From contig NC_049905.1 of NCBI RefSeq assembly GCF_001411555.2, positions 8,523,053-8,587,052 on the forward strand: a stretch of DNA of 64,000 nt. Reading direction: 5' to 3'. Shown here in pieces: positions 40,326 to 52,465 of this stretch; position 1 is the first letter of the stretch, and every line of letters starts with the position of its first letter. Both the position numbers and the translations under genes were made by a program. This DNA is from Juglans regia. Its lineage: Eukaryota; Streptophyta; Magnoliopsida; Fagales; Juglandaceae. The notes under the pieces are model-generated. The model had not been told where the DNA came from and did not search any database. It worked only from the letters and a program-made list of their open reading frames with translations.

Positions 40326-40650
40326 ATAAAAGAATAGATACAATTTAATACTTAAAAACCTAATTTGAAAATAGCCGTCCTAAAAATGGTCAAGTTCCAT
40401 GGTTGGCCGTCCTAAAAATGGTTGTAGGAACAGTTCATCAACTGGATTCATTTTTGACAAGAAGATCCCACAATAGACAAATGTATCGAGTCTTGAAGCA
40501 ATAGCGTAGGTGGACAATAGTCTTTGCTGGGCAACCGAAAGCACTGGTGGGCTTTAAAAAGTTGTGAAAAGGCTGGACATCCCAAAAAATGGCAAAAGAA
40601 GTACCCTCTAAGCACCTGCACACAAACACAAAAAACAGAACAAAACTTAG
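40326..40650. other. Short spacer, no gene seen
   Basis: CCGTCCTAAAAATGGT is directly repeated at 40375 and 40407. Open frames here are short. Confidence 0.45.
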
Positions 40651-41024
40651 GGCTTGATTGGAGTTTTAGATGAGACATAAAATTATTATTTTATCTCATC
40701 TCATTTTATTTAATTTTATTTTTAAATATAATTTAAATATAATATTTTTAAATTAATTATTACAATATTTTCAAACTAATCATTACAACTTTTTCAAAAT
40801 TTTAAATAAAAAATAATTCTAACTTTTTCAAATCTCCAAATAAAAATAATATTATAAAACTATATTCTTACAATATTTTAACTTTATAATATTTTTTATT
40901 CAAAATTTTCTATCTCATTTATTAAAATCTAAAAAATACTCAACTCAAACTATCTCACTACTATTCATAAACTAATTATTATTCACAAAATTTTCATCTC
41001 ATCTCACTTCTCAAACCAGCCCTA
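40651..41024 (-). repeat. MITE family A, long form, well preserved
   Basis: Left end GGGCTTGATTGGAGTTTTAG then ATGAGA; right end reversed GGGCTGGTTTGAGAAGTGAG then ATGAGATG. The ends are preceded by TTA and followed by TAA. Confidence 0.8.
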
Positions 41025-42359
41025 ATACTCATAGAGAGGAAAATGGTATGTAGGGATGTGGGATTGATTTCAGAGAGGTAATGTTGTGGCATATGGTGAC
41101 CTAGCATGTAGCCATTGGTTCGTGTGGTCCACATACCGATTTGTCAAGACGGGGAGATGAGGTGGTTGGAGCGATGATAGACTGTGGAGCAAGGTTGGCA
41201 TGAACGTGAAGGGAGGGGGGGGGCAATGGGGTTCAAAGGGATGTGTTTTGAGGTTATTTGGATGGGAGAATGTGATGTGTGTGAATCCCACACACTAATT
41301 GAAAGCGGTAGGGTTGGATTCACTTAAAAGATAACAATGACATAAATATTAGGAGATGATGCATATATGATAATGAAGCTTAAAAATTAGTAAGAGATGT
41401 TAAAATATTTTAACATGAAACATTAAATATAAGGATCTTCGATTTTCTATGATCCATGATGTTAAATAATAACAATTAGAAATGTACAACTTTACATCTG
41501 AGTGTCTCCTGATGGCTAGATGCATAATTATGTTGTAGGCGAGAACTCTTAATTCTTGGGTGCTATAAATAAACTTCTGGTCATCATGAAATCTAGAGGT
41601 ATTTTCGTCCCACTATAACCCATTAATTAAGAGATATATTTGAACTAGTTTAAACTTATATGGATATGAGTGTGTGGGACATTAAGTTTTAATAAAACTC
41701 CAACATTCTCTCTCTTGGCTCATACGCCCATAAAATAATATTTTTCATTTATATGTTTATTATAAGAAATTAACCATACTGTACACGTTCATTTTTAGAA
41801 AATCTTCCTAGCTTATAATACATTACATGAGTTTTGTACATCAATGCCAAATCAGCTACCACTGCGAGTCATGATAGTCCTTTGTTATACAACCAACAAA
41901 ATACCTTCTATGTACTACAATACCTGTAACTTAATTTAACATGAGATCTTTAATAGAGACAATGAAAACTAATATTGTAATGCATATGGTTCTAATTCAT
42001 GTCCATTGCAGACATTATCTTGTCAGCACATTCCTCCACACCATTTAATGTACATATAAAGTGGAAAGACAAGACAACAAAAACAACCATAATAGATATC
42101 TCTCAATGTCCAGTTAGAAAATATTCATCATATCAATAATATCGTTAGACCCATCTTTTTAACATGTTCTTTAAACTGCAGTATTGATATATTATATGAT
42201 AATTATTTGTTTTTGTACATTCTCCTTAATAATTGTATTTAAAATTTCATTAAATTATCATTATTTGGAGAAAAATACTTTTAAGGAATTCTTACAATAC
42301 ATTCTTAGCAGTTTTGATATAAAGATTCTAAGTCCTATGATAAATTTGCTCAGTCATAT

Positions 42360-42735
42360 ACCATACACTATGGCCTCAAATCATACCACAAACTTAGCCT
42401 CTATTGCACATGAAGCAATAAGAGATTCGCTTCATACTTTTCCACAAAATAACTCTATTAGATAGTAAAATACATAATCATAGCTGTATTTTTTTATCAT
42501 CAAAGCAATCCCACAAAAATAGAGTTTGAATATCTAGTTACCTTAAAAGTATCAGTTCTTCTAAAGGCAACAATATAGTCTTTAATTTCTTGCAAATAAC
42601 TTTGCATTATTTTCACAACTTTTAGGTCAAATATCCTTGGGTTATTTTGGCAATAACCAATAATGCCAATTGTAAAACTGATGTTTGGCCCTATACAAGT
42701 TTGTGCAACCATCAAACTCCTTATAACCATCATAT
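42360..42735 (-). pseudogene. Copia RT/RNase H remnant
   Basis: A minus-strand frame reads IRSLMVAQTCIGPNISFTIG and then YLQEIKDYIVAFRRTDTFKV, matching the conserved end of copia RT and start of RNase H (normal forms have LMY..TRPDI). The motif continues past a frameshift with ALMIKKYSYDY and IASCAIEAKFV. It carries several stops. Confidence 0.75.
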
Positions 42736-44751
42736 ATATAATTTCTTTAATAACTTAATCAATTTGAGGACATTGTAAAATATTAAGCATGTCACATTTT
42801 GTTTATAAAGCATTTATTGATCAACAATTCTTAATGCAAAGTTCTTCAAAACTCTATGCAACTTTATTGAGACAATTCTAGCAATCCTCGTTTAGATATT
42901 AAAATTTAATCTTAATTACCAAAGATGTTTCATTCATAAATTTTATTTTTAAAGTTATTTAGAGATATAACTTTTATGTCATACTATAAACTATGATTTA
43001 TACTTGTCAAAATGTCATATACATACCTGACCATAAATACAAACACACTCCCACTAATCTTCGGGTATATATATATCAACAATAAGTATTTTTCTTTAAT
43101 CTAAAGGTAGTGATGTTATTATCAATCTACAAATAAAATTTTCAAAACTTACATTTTCTAAGTAGTATTTTTTATTGTTTCTCATGAATCTCATAATCCA
43201 AACTCTTACTCTACAATAGTTTTTACATCCATTTAATGTAACACTAGATCATAATGAGCTATTAATATCATAATGATCCTGAATGAGTTCTTTTAGGTTT
43301 ATTAGAAATCTCTCTTCCTAATCAATCTGAATGAAATCCATGACTACAAGTCTAGCTCTATATCATTCAATATTGCCTTTAAGTCAGGGTTTTTATTTGC
43401 ATGACCCATTTACATTCGACTTTTTACACTTTACAAACAATTTGACGAAATTACAGACTTTACGCTGATTTATGGATCTTAATCGCTCTTTAATGCATTG
43501 ATCTTTTATAGAATCACTTCTTTCTACAACTTGTGAAAACATAAATGAATCTTTATTTGTCAAATTCTAAATTTTAGAAATACACTACGTAATCTAATCA
43601 AGTAGCAAATCAAGAATATCGCATGAGGTTACCTGTTTTGATATCTCCATGGCCAATTCTTTAGCAGTGTTTATCTTATGAGGTGGATGATTATTTGCTT
43701 GTTGTTCCATGTTATCATTGAGATGATCGGAAAAAGGAACTACAAGCCTTTTCGAAGATAAAAGTATGCACTTTCTCGAAAATCACATCTATAGTTTCTA
43801 TACTTCCACTAATTTTGCCAACTTTAAGGAATTTGATATTTCGATTTCCTAAAAAATAAGATCATGATTAGAAACAATGCTACCTATATTATTTAAATCT
43901 ATCTGAGTAATCAATAATGATAATGTACCCAATAACTATTATAGGACTCAACTTTATTCCATTTGGGTTATAAAATCTTACTTTAGCTTTACTATCTATA
44001 TATTAATATGCCTTAAATTAGTCCAAGTCAAAAAATAAGTCATTAGGACTTCCTTGCTAAGAAGACGATATAAGTTCTACATCATTATTTTTAAGAATTT
44101 TGCTATATTTTTTTTTCAAGAAGTTGAGAAAACAGGTCAGGGTTATGGCCTGACTCATAATACTTTTCATGGCACTCACTACTTCAATCCAATTTGATGA
44201 TTTTCACATTTCTACCTATCTGCATTTTCTCCCTGTGAGAAGTACCTCAAGAATTGCAAAAGGCTTGAGACTTCTCATGTCTCAGATAGATACTTTCATG
44301 CCATAAAAATCATTTATGAAATTAATGAGATACTTCTATCTATCAAACATTATAGGAGAAAATTTCTATATGTATCTATATGCATCATCTCAAGAAACTC
44401 CCTATTTTTTGTGGCATCGTTTCTTGATATGCTTTCATTTTATACAAATCAACACACATATTGAGATTAGAAAATCTAAATGCAGAAACTCTTTTATTTA
44501 CTAATCTTTACAACAATTGTTTGGAGATATTTTTCAAAATTTTATACCACTAATAAAGTTCTTTAATTAGGTTTCAAACTTCTATGCCACAAATTATAAA
44601 ACCTTTTCATGAATCATATTTTCTATGGTTCCAATACATGCCTATAAATGTAGAAAACTTTTAATAAAAACATTATGAATACATGATGAATACAAATTTT
44701 ATTGGAAGGAAAAATGGAACCAACATAAATGACATTTTGAAACAAGTTAAA

Positions 44752-44915
44752 ACATGAACATTTGTGCTCGAGTTCAACCATAAAAAACAAGTATCAACAT
44801 TTATACAGTTTGATTTGAAACTTATATAGACAAATAAAGATGGACATTTGCACTCGAGTTTAATCTCAAAAAATGTAAAAATATATATAAGATCTAATTC
44901 GAAACTTATATAGAA
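44752..44915. repeat. Degenerate tandem pair, about 88-bp offset
   Basis: GAACATTTGTGCTCGAGTT and GGACATTTGCACTCGAGTT start two similar blocks, each ending GAAACTTATATAGA. It may belong to the copia relic. Confidence 0.7.
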
Positions 44916-45300
44916 AAAATGTTTACCCTTCCCTTTGAATCAAGTGTTATGCTTAGGACATCTAAACTTTTATGTATCATTGTTTCTTTCAAAATTCAAT
45001 TGAAATGATTCTTACACTTCCAGGATCATCATTTCTTCCTTTCCCAAAAGATACAATTGTTTTTCAATACAAATTAACAAATGTAAATATATATCAATCT
45101 AACAACTATGCTACCAACTCGTTCATATTTTATTATTTCGATGAAATAATAATACATCTGAAATAAACCATTCTATACAAAATAAGAAAATTTCATCATT
45201 TTCATTCCTAAAGTTCAAAGTTTCATACATAGTAATTAATTCTATCTTCTTAATAATTGTGTCTTTTTTACTCTTATCACTATTCTTAATAATAATTGAT

Positions 45301-47204
45301 TTTAGGCTTAAAACAAATTATCCAAGGTCTAGAACTAGAGTCATTCTCAAACGAAACCTTAGTGTAAATTTGACATTCTCATATTTTTCTAAATTAGAGT
45401 CATGTTATAGAGGAAACCTTGTAATGATATTCGTATACTTACTGCAAAAAGAAACATTTTGATCACATTATTGCTTTGAGTTTGACACTCATAAACAATA
45501 ATAGAATTTAAAACACACTCATAAACAATAACAAAATTTAAACCATTATGGATGAACTAATAGTGTCATTGAGACCCCTCATCTGGGAGTAAACCCTAAT
45601 ATACAAAGTGTTCTCTCAAATTTTAAATTTTGTAGATAAACTAGATATATCATCATAATTGTTCTTTGGGAGTAAACTCTGATTGTTTGAGACGTGTTCC
45701 ACACATTGTTCACCAATGCACTCTACTTGCAACAAAGAAAACTGACGGCCTAGAGTGTCTGAAGCACCTTTGATATCTAAGTCAATGATACGTAGAAGAG
45801 GGTATCACAAAAGTTTTGAGTGTCAAGTTACCTGAATTGTTACCTTCTTATCACATATATAGGCCTGGAGAATTATTGATAAGTACCAGTTACAAGCTCG
45901 ATCCTCTCATTACTCTTATCGACTAAACATGATAATCATCCGAAAATGGCGGGATTATCCCAACCTAGTAGCCTAATCATCTTATCTGGCCTGCTTGGAG
46001 GTTATCTTATGGATTCATATTGGTCTCTAAGACTTGGGTGACTAATCTAGTCTTGCTTTGGGCTTGTATCATTTGGGCTTCCTAATTGGACCCATTCCTT
46101 TTATGGCTATAAGGGTTCTTCCAGTTATCCCACTAATTCACCTCGCTTGCGTAAGAGAGGAATTCAATGATCTGTTAGTGCTACCCCGCTTGTCGGTTTA
46201 CATTCCCACATCTTTGGCAATGACGTCACTATTAGTCTACTACGCTCCCCACTTAGGCACGTATCCACATTCCGTCGCACGGACGTTGTGGTTATTAAAT
46301 GGGTAAAAGGATAAGTGCTCACCTTGGGCTGGAATTCAATGAATACCCCATTTGATGATTCACTTCCCTAGGGCTTTAGGGACTCCAACATCCACTTGCT
46401 TTTGTGATGCGCATCCCTAGACTTGTCCAATCAGGAACAAGCTCGCCTTGATATGGTCCTCGCCTGGGTTCAAGAGAATGAGGATGCCATTTGGACTGAG
46501 GTCCTCTTAACCTCAGCCAATATTGTCCTTTTTTTGGTTATGCCCAATCACTCCCGTGTGAGTGGTCGTCCGTTTTTGACAAAGGCAGTAACTTCTCCCA
46601 AGAAGAGACCCTCCCCTACTCCACCTAAGAAAGTAAGCATACGTTCTCTCTCGGCACGCGCCGTTGGTCAAGAGGAAGAAGATCCCCTTCACAATGGGAG
46701 CATTGGGACACCCGAGCAGCCCATGGCCCAAAGTGGTGCCAAGACGGATATAAAGGCTTCTTCCTTCATCAACCCTGTCTTCCGCAATTGCACAGTTGCT
46801 GACGTGTAAGGTTGTGCCTTTGATTTTAACCTTCCTTACTTGGCCATCGCCTTTGATTTTGACCTCCCTTTTAGAGGGTTTGGCTTAGCTCACTGACCTT
46901 TTTTTTTTGGGCTGCCCATAATCCCTCCAGCTGACTTGGCATAGGACGAAAGAGAGGGGGACACCGATATCTGCACCACCTTCAAAAGAAAATTAAAAAA
47001 ATGAATATTGTAAATAAAATTCTAAGTAAAAATATAAATATATGTAGCACTATTATAAGAAATAGGATTACCATGGAAATTGGGGTCTGTGTAGACGAAC
47101 CTTCACGTGTGAACATTAAAATAACTATTCATGTGACATAGACCTCGTATCTTAAGTATTTTTCTATAAGATAACGACTCTCTCTCTCTAACCCTATTAT
47201 TTTG
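45301..47204. other. Unassigned region with GC-richer patch
   Basis: 45840-46980 is more G+C-rich than its surroundings and holds plus-strand frames at 46058-46306 (82 codons) and 46423-46809 (128 codons). Neither shows a domain I know. The richer base composition and ATATATAGGCCTGG (about 45855) recall an LTR/leader region of another retroelement, but no pair or primer-binding site was found. Confidence 0.35.
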
Positions 47205-47390
47205 TTTTGAATAGTTAGATTTTAAATTTATCTCAATTCATCGTTATAATTTTTTTAAATTTCAACATAACATATAATAAATAATTTAACTTTTTCAAAT
47301 TCTAAAATAATAATAATATTAAAAAATAATATTCTAACAATATTTTATCATCTCAACTCAACTAAACTCAATTCACTTTAACATCCAAAT
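47205..47390 (-). repeat. MITE family A copy
   Basis: ATCTCAATTCATCGTTATAA, AACTTTTTCAAATTCTAAAA and CATCTCAACTCAACTAAACT followed by ATCCAAATACATCGG match the family. Confidence 0.75.
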
Positions 47391-47394
47391 ACAT

Positions 47395-47608
47395 CGGTTT
47401 CGTTTGTTTCACAACTTCTCTTAACTCATCTCATTTAATTATTATAATATTTTTAAATTTTCATATAAAATAAAATAAATAATTCAACTTTTTCAAATTT
47501 TAAAATAAAAATAATATTAAAAAAATATATTCTAATAATATTTTATTTAAATTTTAACTTTAATATCAATTTATCTCATCTCATCTCATCTGTAAAAATA
47601 AACTAGAC
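47395..47608 (-). repeat. MITE family A copy, adjacent to the previous one
   Basis: It starts GGTTTCGTTTGTTTCACAAC, then CTCTTAACTCATCTCATTT; it ends CATCTCATCTCATCTG with TAAAAATAAACTAGAC. Two copies thus lie head to tail with almost no spacer. Confidence 0.75.
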
Positions 47609-48454
47609 ATAATTCTTGTAAAATTTTGTGCATGTGGCGTACAACAACCATACTACCATAATATTTGACATCATTACGCAACCCCCAACCAAAAAACCAA
47701 TAAAATTAAAGCTATAAATTCTGTGATAAGTCAAGAAATTGGATTTTACTGAATTAAAAAGTCGACCAAATGTTGACAAAAAAAAGATAAATGAATATAA
47801 AAAAGAAAAATCATATTTGCCAGTGAAAGCGCCACAATTTTTTTTTTAAAAATTGAATAAATACGAGATCGACATAAAAAAATTAATTTTTTAAAAATCG
47901 ATTTCATTATTTTTTAAAATAATTATGTAGTATTTCTACGCATCACAACTATATATAATATAGTATTACTCAAAAGGGCTGTGCTGCGCATCAACCGGAA
48001 GCCGCAGCACACCGCAGGTAAATTTTTTTTTTTTTTTTTTCACTCAATACATTGAGTGTGCGGTGGCTGATATACAGTAAGCTGATATTTATATTTTCTC
48101 TACTAAAAAAAACCCTCGTATCAATACTCGACGTAAATTCCAACCATTTACTCTTTTTAAAATCATCTCTCTGGGTTCCCATTTTTGAGTATTTCATGGG
48201 CTTGGACTTTCTACCCGAAGAAGTGGGTGAAACCCAAGCCCATGATATCTAATAGAAAAATTCTAATAGGTAGAGATTAAGCAGAGAGTCATTACCATGG
48301 TTTCATTATCACACAAAGATGGGGCCATAAAGAAAGAGCTCTTAGGCTCTCAACTCGGGAACACCTCGGCCTCTCTAATTTACTGAAACTTGCCGCCCTG
48401 CCCATTTACTACATTGTACAGCCCGGATGTTGCACTTTCTATTATATGTACATA
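47609..48454. other. Intergenic, no gene seen
   Basis: About 47815-47970 resembles half of the GAGTAATGCTAC family (right end reversed GAGTAATACTATA). A T run lies at 48027-48041. Confidence 0.4.
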
Positions 48455-48605
48455 TAGTAATGCTAGCTATAGGAATTAAATGTACAAGTTTTATACAAGC
48501 GTTTTATAAAAATATAGATCCCATCAAGAAAAAATGAATTTTTTATACTTTTCCATGCTGGAGTCTATTTTTTTTACAAAGAGCTTGCACGAAATTTGTG
48601 CATTT
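48455..48605. mobile_element. Foldback MITE, right end missing
   Basis: Left arm ATGTACAAGTTTTATACAAG pairs with right arm reversed ATGCACAAATTTCGTGCAAG. The element matches 62095-62275, but its last bases are absent, where the LINE-derived sequence begins. Confidence 0.65.
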
Positions 48606-49130
48606 AAATAAACAAGGATGTATCAAGGCAAGTTGGAATGCTTCTCTAAATAAACAACACATGGGTTGGGAATTGTTATGAGAAATGAGAATGGTAAAGT
48701 GTTGGCTTGTGCTAGCTACAAAAAATTACAAGTTCTTGTTTATGTTATGGCAGAAATTGTAGCTTTATGGTATGCTGTAGAATTGTGCATGGATCTGGGT
48801 TTTAATAGAGTCATTCTTGAAGGGGATGCCCAAGTAGTTGTTAAAGTTGTTAACAGTGAGGAGGAGGACTTGTCGTATGGAGGCCACATTATTGTGGATA
48901 TCAAAGCAGTATTGAAAGGAAAAAATGTCTGGAAAGTGCAGTATATAGGAAGAGAAGGAAATGAGATAGCTCATATGCTTGCTAAAAATGCTTTAAGTAT
49001 AGCACAAGATCAGATATGGATAGATGAATGTCCAGATTTTATTCTTTTACAAGTTTGTAAGGATTTAAATTGTACTGATTAAACTCATGAAAGATGAAAT
49101 ATACGAAATTCTTTTGATTAAAAAAAAAAC
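48606..49130 (+). pseudogene. 5'-truncated LINE fragment with RNase H domain
   Basis: An open frame from 48666 reads GIVMRNENGKVLACASYKK, then AEIVALWYAVELCMDLGFNR, ILEGDAQVVV and GREGNEIAHMLAKNALS, the plant LINE-type RNase H domain (Pfam RVT_3). Just before it, IKASWNASLNKQH reads in another frame, so there is a small frameshift near 48664. The domain ends at TAA (49080-49082), and an A run at 49119-49128 could be the LINE tail. No upstream RT is present, so it is a truncated insertion. Confidence 0.75.
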
Positions 49131-49430
49131 TCACATCAACTAAGTTATGTTTTTCATTTACAAGAGTTTGGTATTAAAAAAAATAAAAATTATTGCAAAA
49201 ATGTCCATTTATTTTTATTCAAGAATATAAAATAATTTTTTTTAAAAAAGGAATAAATAAAGATACCATTTGGTGATGACACATCACACAAGAACAGTTT
49301 CCATGGATGTGTCCACATCTATAAGCTACAACTCCAACTCTCCCTTTCTCCTTAATTCGTTACATGATTCATACCCGAAATCCATTCCATCACATCTCTG
49401 AAAAAACTCTAATATTATAATTGTAAGGAC

Positions 49431-49619
49431 AAAACAAATTGAGCAATGATACCCACCCACATTTCACGACATATTTCACAATACATATTTTAAAATGATG
49501 ATATTTTTATAAAGTGATGTTATTTTTATAAAATATTTTACTAAATTATCCTTCATTTTAAAACATATATTGTATAGTGTATTGTGAAAAATAACGTGTA
49601 TCATTTTTCCAACAAATTA
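49431..49619. mobile_element. Foldback MITE, near-perfect target duplication
   Basis: The element at 49441-49610 starts GAGCAATGATACCC and ends (reversed) AAAAATGATACACG. It is flanked by AACAAATT on both sides; the ninth base differs (A versus C). The core ATTTTAAAATGATGATATTT pairs with reversed GTTTTAAAATGAAGGATAAT. Related to 5064-5226. Confidence 0.75.
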
Positions 49620-50183
49620 GGGTTTAAAACCTTGGGGGAAGGGCAGTGATTGGGTCTGTCCTTATCATGCTTGTTTGACTAAAGTGTGCAATGAGGATAG
49701 CGACCGGTGGGTTAGCAAAATGCCATCAATCCTATGTCTTTCATGGGCCACCACACTTCTACTGGTTAGACTGGCTAACGAGAGAGGCTTATCTCCAATA
49801 TGGATTCTTTTTAGTTGTGCGATTAGACACAGCACTCGGTGGCCATTGCAGACACCTAATGTGAACATTGAAGCGTCTATGGGGAGGAATATGATTGGGT
49901 TCGACTTTGATTGCTTATCATTGATGGAGATATGCCCATACAATTAATTATTAGATACTCTCCAAGTACATGACACGTTAACCTATGGTCAAGGTGAGAG
50001 GTGCGATATGAAAAATAACATGAAATATATCAAGTATTCCCCAATAAATTATCCCTTCTTCAAGACACTATGCCAAACTAAAACAAGGGAAGACATTATC
50101 ACGGAAACAAAAAACTTTAGGAAATGACCCCTATAATCAAAGATAAGAAGATAGCCTTGTGAGGAATACCACTAGCAAACTAT
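49620..50183. other. Unexplained spacer with overlapping open frames
   Basis: Frames of about 90 codons exist on both strands (49665-49947). Neither resembles a known protein. One could be a chance mirror of the other. Confidence 0.35.
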
Positions 50184-50371
50184 TTATTATACGAGTAATG
50201 CTACAAGCAGTCGTGGAATGCATAAATACCGTACAGTCGCTTTAAAAAATGTGGAGTTTATTATTAAAAAATTATTTTTTTTATGTGGATCCTATAGTTA
50301 TTCACTTTTTTCAAAGTAATTGCACGGCGCTTGCATACTCACGACTGCAACTATCATTTTTCTTATTATAC
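50184..50371. mobile_element. Foldback MITE with 9-bp TSD, GAGTAATGCTAC family
   Basis: The element at 50193-50362 (170 bp) lies between exact copies of TTATTATAC (50184-50192 and 50363-50371). Left start GAGTAATGCTACAAGCAGTC, right arm reversed GATAGTTGCAGTCGTGAGTA. Same family as 1027-1199. Confidence 0.85.
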
Positions 50372-51249
50372 AGACCAAAGTTCAAAGAGTATATATCAAC
50401 AACTTGCCCATCAACAAGAATGATGTGTACCCACAATCTGATGCTTTGTTGAATTGAGCCTAAAGTATCCCAAGATAGTAGTTCCCCTAAAAACAACAAC
50501 CCAATTGCCTAGTTGCTAAAAGCAATCATGCATTGAAGAACAAAACTAGAGGACACAAGAGAAACATGACCCACATGAATTCAGTATCATTGTAACCTTT
50601 TTTTTTTTTCTTTGACAATGGATGTTCTACCTTGGACTGATCACCAGTTTCTCCTATTTAAGAAAGGAAGCTAGAAAAAGGATTTTCCCTTTAGATCCCA
50701 TACAAACCCACTAGAGTTTAGCCAATGGTACAACATTCTCAAGTGCTAGGCTCGTGTCTAATTATAATTAAGAGAAATAATTAGTAGTAACCACAGCCTA
50801 GTTATAGTAAAGCTTTGATTAGAAACCCATTTCCCACAATCCCAAGATCTAGGATTGTTACTCCATCCAAGGTGAGATAATTAATTCCCTCCCTACCACT
50901 AACTTCTTTTGGTGCAACTATAGCAGAAGGGAACAAAATACCAAATCCTTAATAAAATTTTCCATTGCAGTTTAATAAATACATTATCACCTATAATATA
51001 ATATATTATCATGCCAATTAAATTATTCTAGTGGAAACTTTATCAGTGACGCATAGCTTTTGGAACCACGAAGTTTTAAAAAATCCATCATAATTAAAAA
51101 CAATACAAGTAGGAATACTGGAAACGAGGCAAGATACAATCCAAGTGAATTATCTTATTGAAAATATGAAAGGACACGAGCATGGTATATATTGACTCTT
51201 GAGCCTCATTGCCCCAACCCCAAAAGAAAGAAGACATGCAGCACGATTA
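50372..51249. other. Intergenic, no gene seen
   Basis: Mixed sequence without coding support. Confidence 0.5.
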
Positions 51250-51405
51250 TGGTATATATTTGTAATCGTGAATTGTGTAACTGTCATATAATGTTTTAAA
51301 AAAAAGTGAATAAAATATGAGACTTACACGAAAAAATTAATATTTTTTATAATGGATTCCACTTTTTTTTAAGGTAATTATGTACTTCACGGTTATATGT
51401 AGAAT
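51250..51405. mobile_element. Foldback MITE, related to the GAGTAATGCTAC family
   Basis: Left GTAATCGTGAATTGTGTAAC and right reversed ATATAACCGTGAAGTACATA; the inner TTTTAAAAAAAAGTGAATAA pairs with reversed CCTTAAAAAAAAGTGGAATC. Confidence 0.65.
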
Positions 51406-52151
51406 TTCTCGTAAGAAAAATATAGGACCACCCGTCATTATCTCGCACACAGATAGACAAACATGGAATATATAATTCAGTATATAGAATACAGAGAGAG
51501 ATAACATTAAGTGGGCAGGCCACAGATTAGTGGTGTCCACGTCAGTAGTTCTTCTAGTCTACAATCTTCCATCACCATCCACTAAGAAAGGACCCCCAAA
51601 GCAAAGAGGGTACCATCCCATTTACTTTCTTGTGCAATCCTTCTGATTTCTGTAGCTTTTACTATGCCGGATACAGTGCAAACATCACCACACATATATA
51701 ATGTTCATTGTATTAGGGGAGGCAAATGGTGCCATTTTCCACTCTAAAATCTCCATCATCATTCTGTTCCAATGGCGAAAAGAAATATATTACCTACCCC
51801 TTAATCAATTTTCAACTAGATTTAGCTATTATTAACTTTGGTTGGAATCTTGTTACTCAGTGATCCTAAAATGCCTTCATAGGTCTGTCTCTCTCTCATG
51901 GGATCCTTCACATGTCTTTTAAATGAGATCTTAATGCAGTCTTCTATAGAGGTCTAAATACAAGACAAAAGCAAATCACAAAGAAAACGTATCAAGCTCA
52001 GGGGAAAACAAGGAAAAACTTGTCAAAATACTTGCTCGTTACAAGTGTCCTATACATGATAGAAAACCAAATTCGAAATTTTTGTGAAAATCAAAATTAT
52101 TTGACCCAAATGCTAAGTAAAATCCAATGGCCATATTTAATTAACATTATT
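51406..52151. other. Intergenic, no gene seen
   Basis: No coding or repeat structure that I can name. Confidence 0.5.
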
Positions 52152-52465
52152 GAGAAGTCTCATATAGCTCAGGAACAAATTCATCTTGGACTTTATAAAG
52201 AGTTATCCCACTTCTTCTATTAAGGTCTTTTATGAGGAGAAACGAGTGTTTTTATATGGTATGAGACTCAAGTTAACATATGACTGATTATGGACTCTTG
52301 TGACTTACTCACGATGATGGTATCGGAAATACTGACCCACACATTAGGGGACGTATTGAGAAGTCTCACATAGCTTAGGAACAAACTCATCCAAGACTTT
52401 ATAAGGAGTTATCCCACTTCTCTTATTAGACATTTTATGAGAAGAAATGAGTGTTTCTTTAAAAA
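52152..52465 (+). repeat. LTR-like direct repeat pair with PBS-like site
   Basis: A block of about 104 bp (GAGAAGTCTCA(T/C)ATAGCT, GAGTTATCCCACTTCT) occurs at 52152-52256 and 52358-52462, offset 206 bp. The first copy is followed by TGGTATGAGACTC (52257-52269), close to the TGGTATCAGAGC primer-binding site of plant LTR elements. This suggests two fragments of one LTR family; no internal coding part remains. Confidence 0.55.

Larger units (their letters stand above)
41340..45300 (-). mobile_element. Old, decayed Ty1-copia element (minus strand)
   Basis: Scattered minus-strand pieces line up in copia order: an integrase-like YLINFINDF (about 44300), a C-terminal integrase/linker piece KVRFYNPNGIKLSP (about 43925-44015), an RT/RNase H piece (42360-42735), and a purine run GAGAGAGAATGTTGGAGTTT at about 41698-41717 that fits a polypurine tract followed by an LTR starting TGTTGGAG. 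Many stops and frameshifts interrupt every frame, so it is long dead. The left LTR may run to about 41340; no matching second LTR was found. Ends are uncertain. Confidence 0.65.

Noticed and set aside
49665..49947. Open frames of about 90 codons on both strands
   Set aside because: They mirror each other and match no family I know; at most an old repeat.
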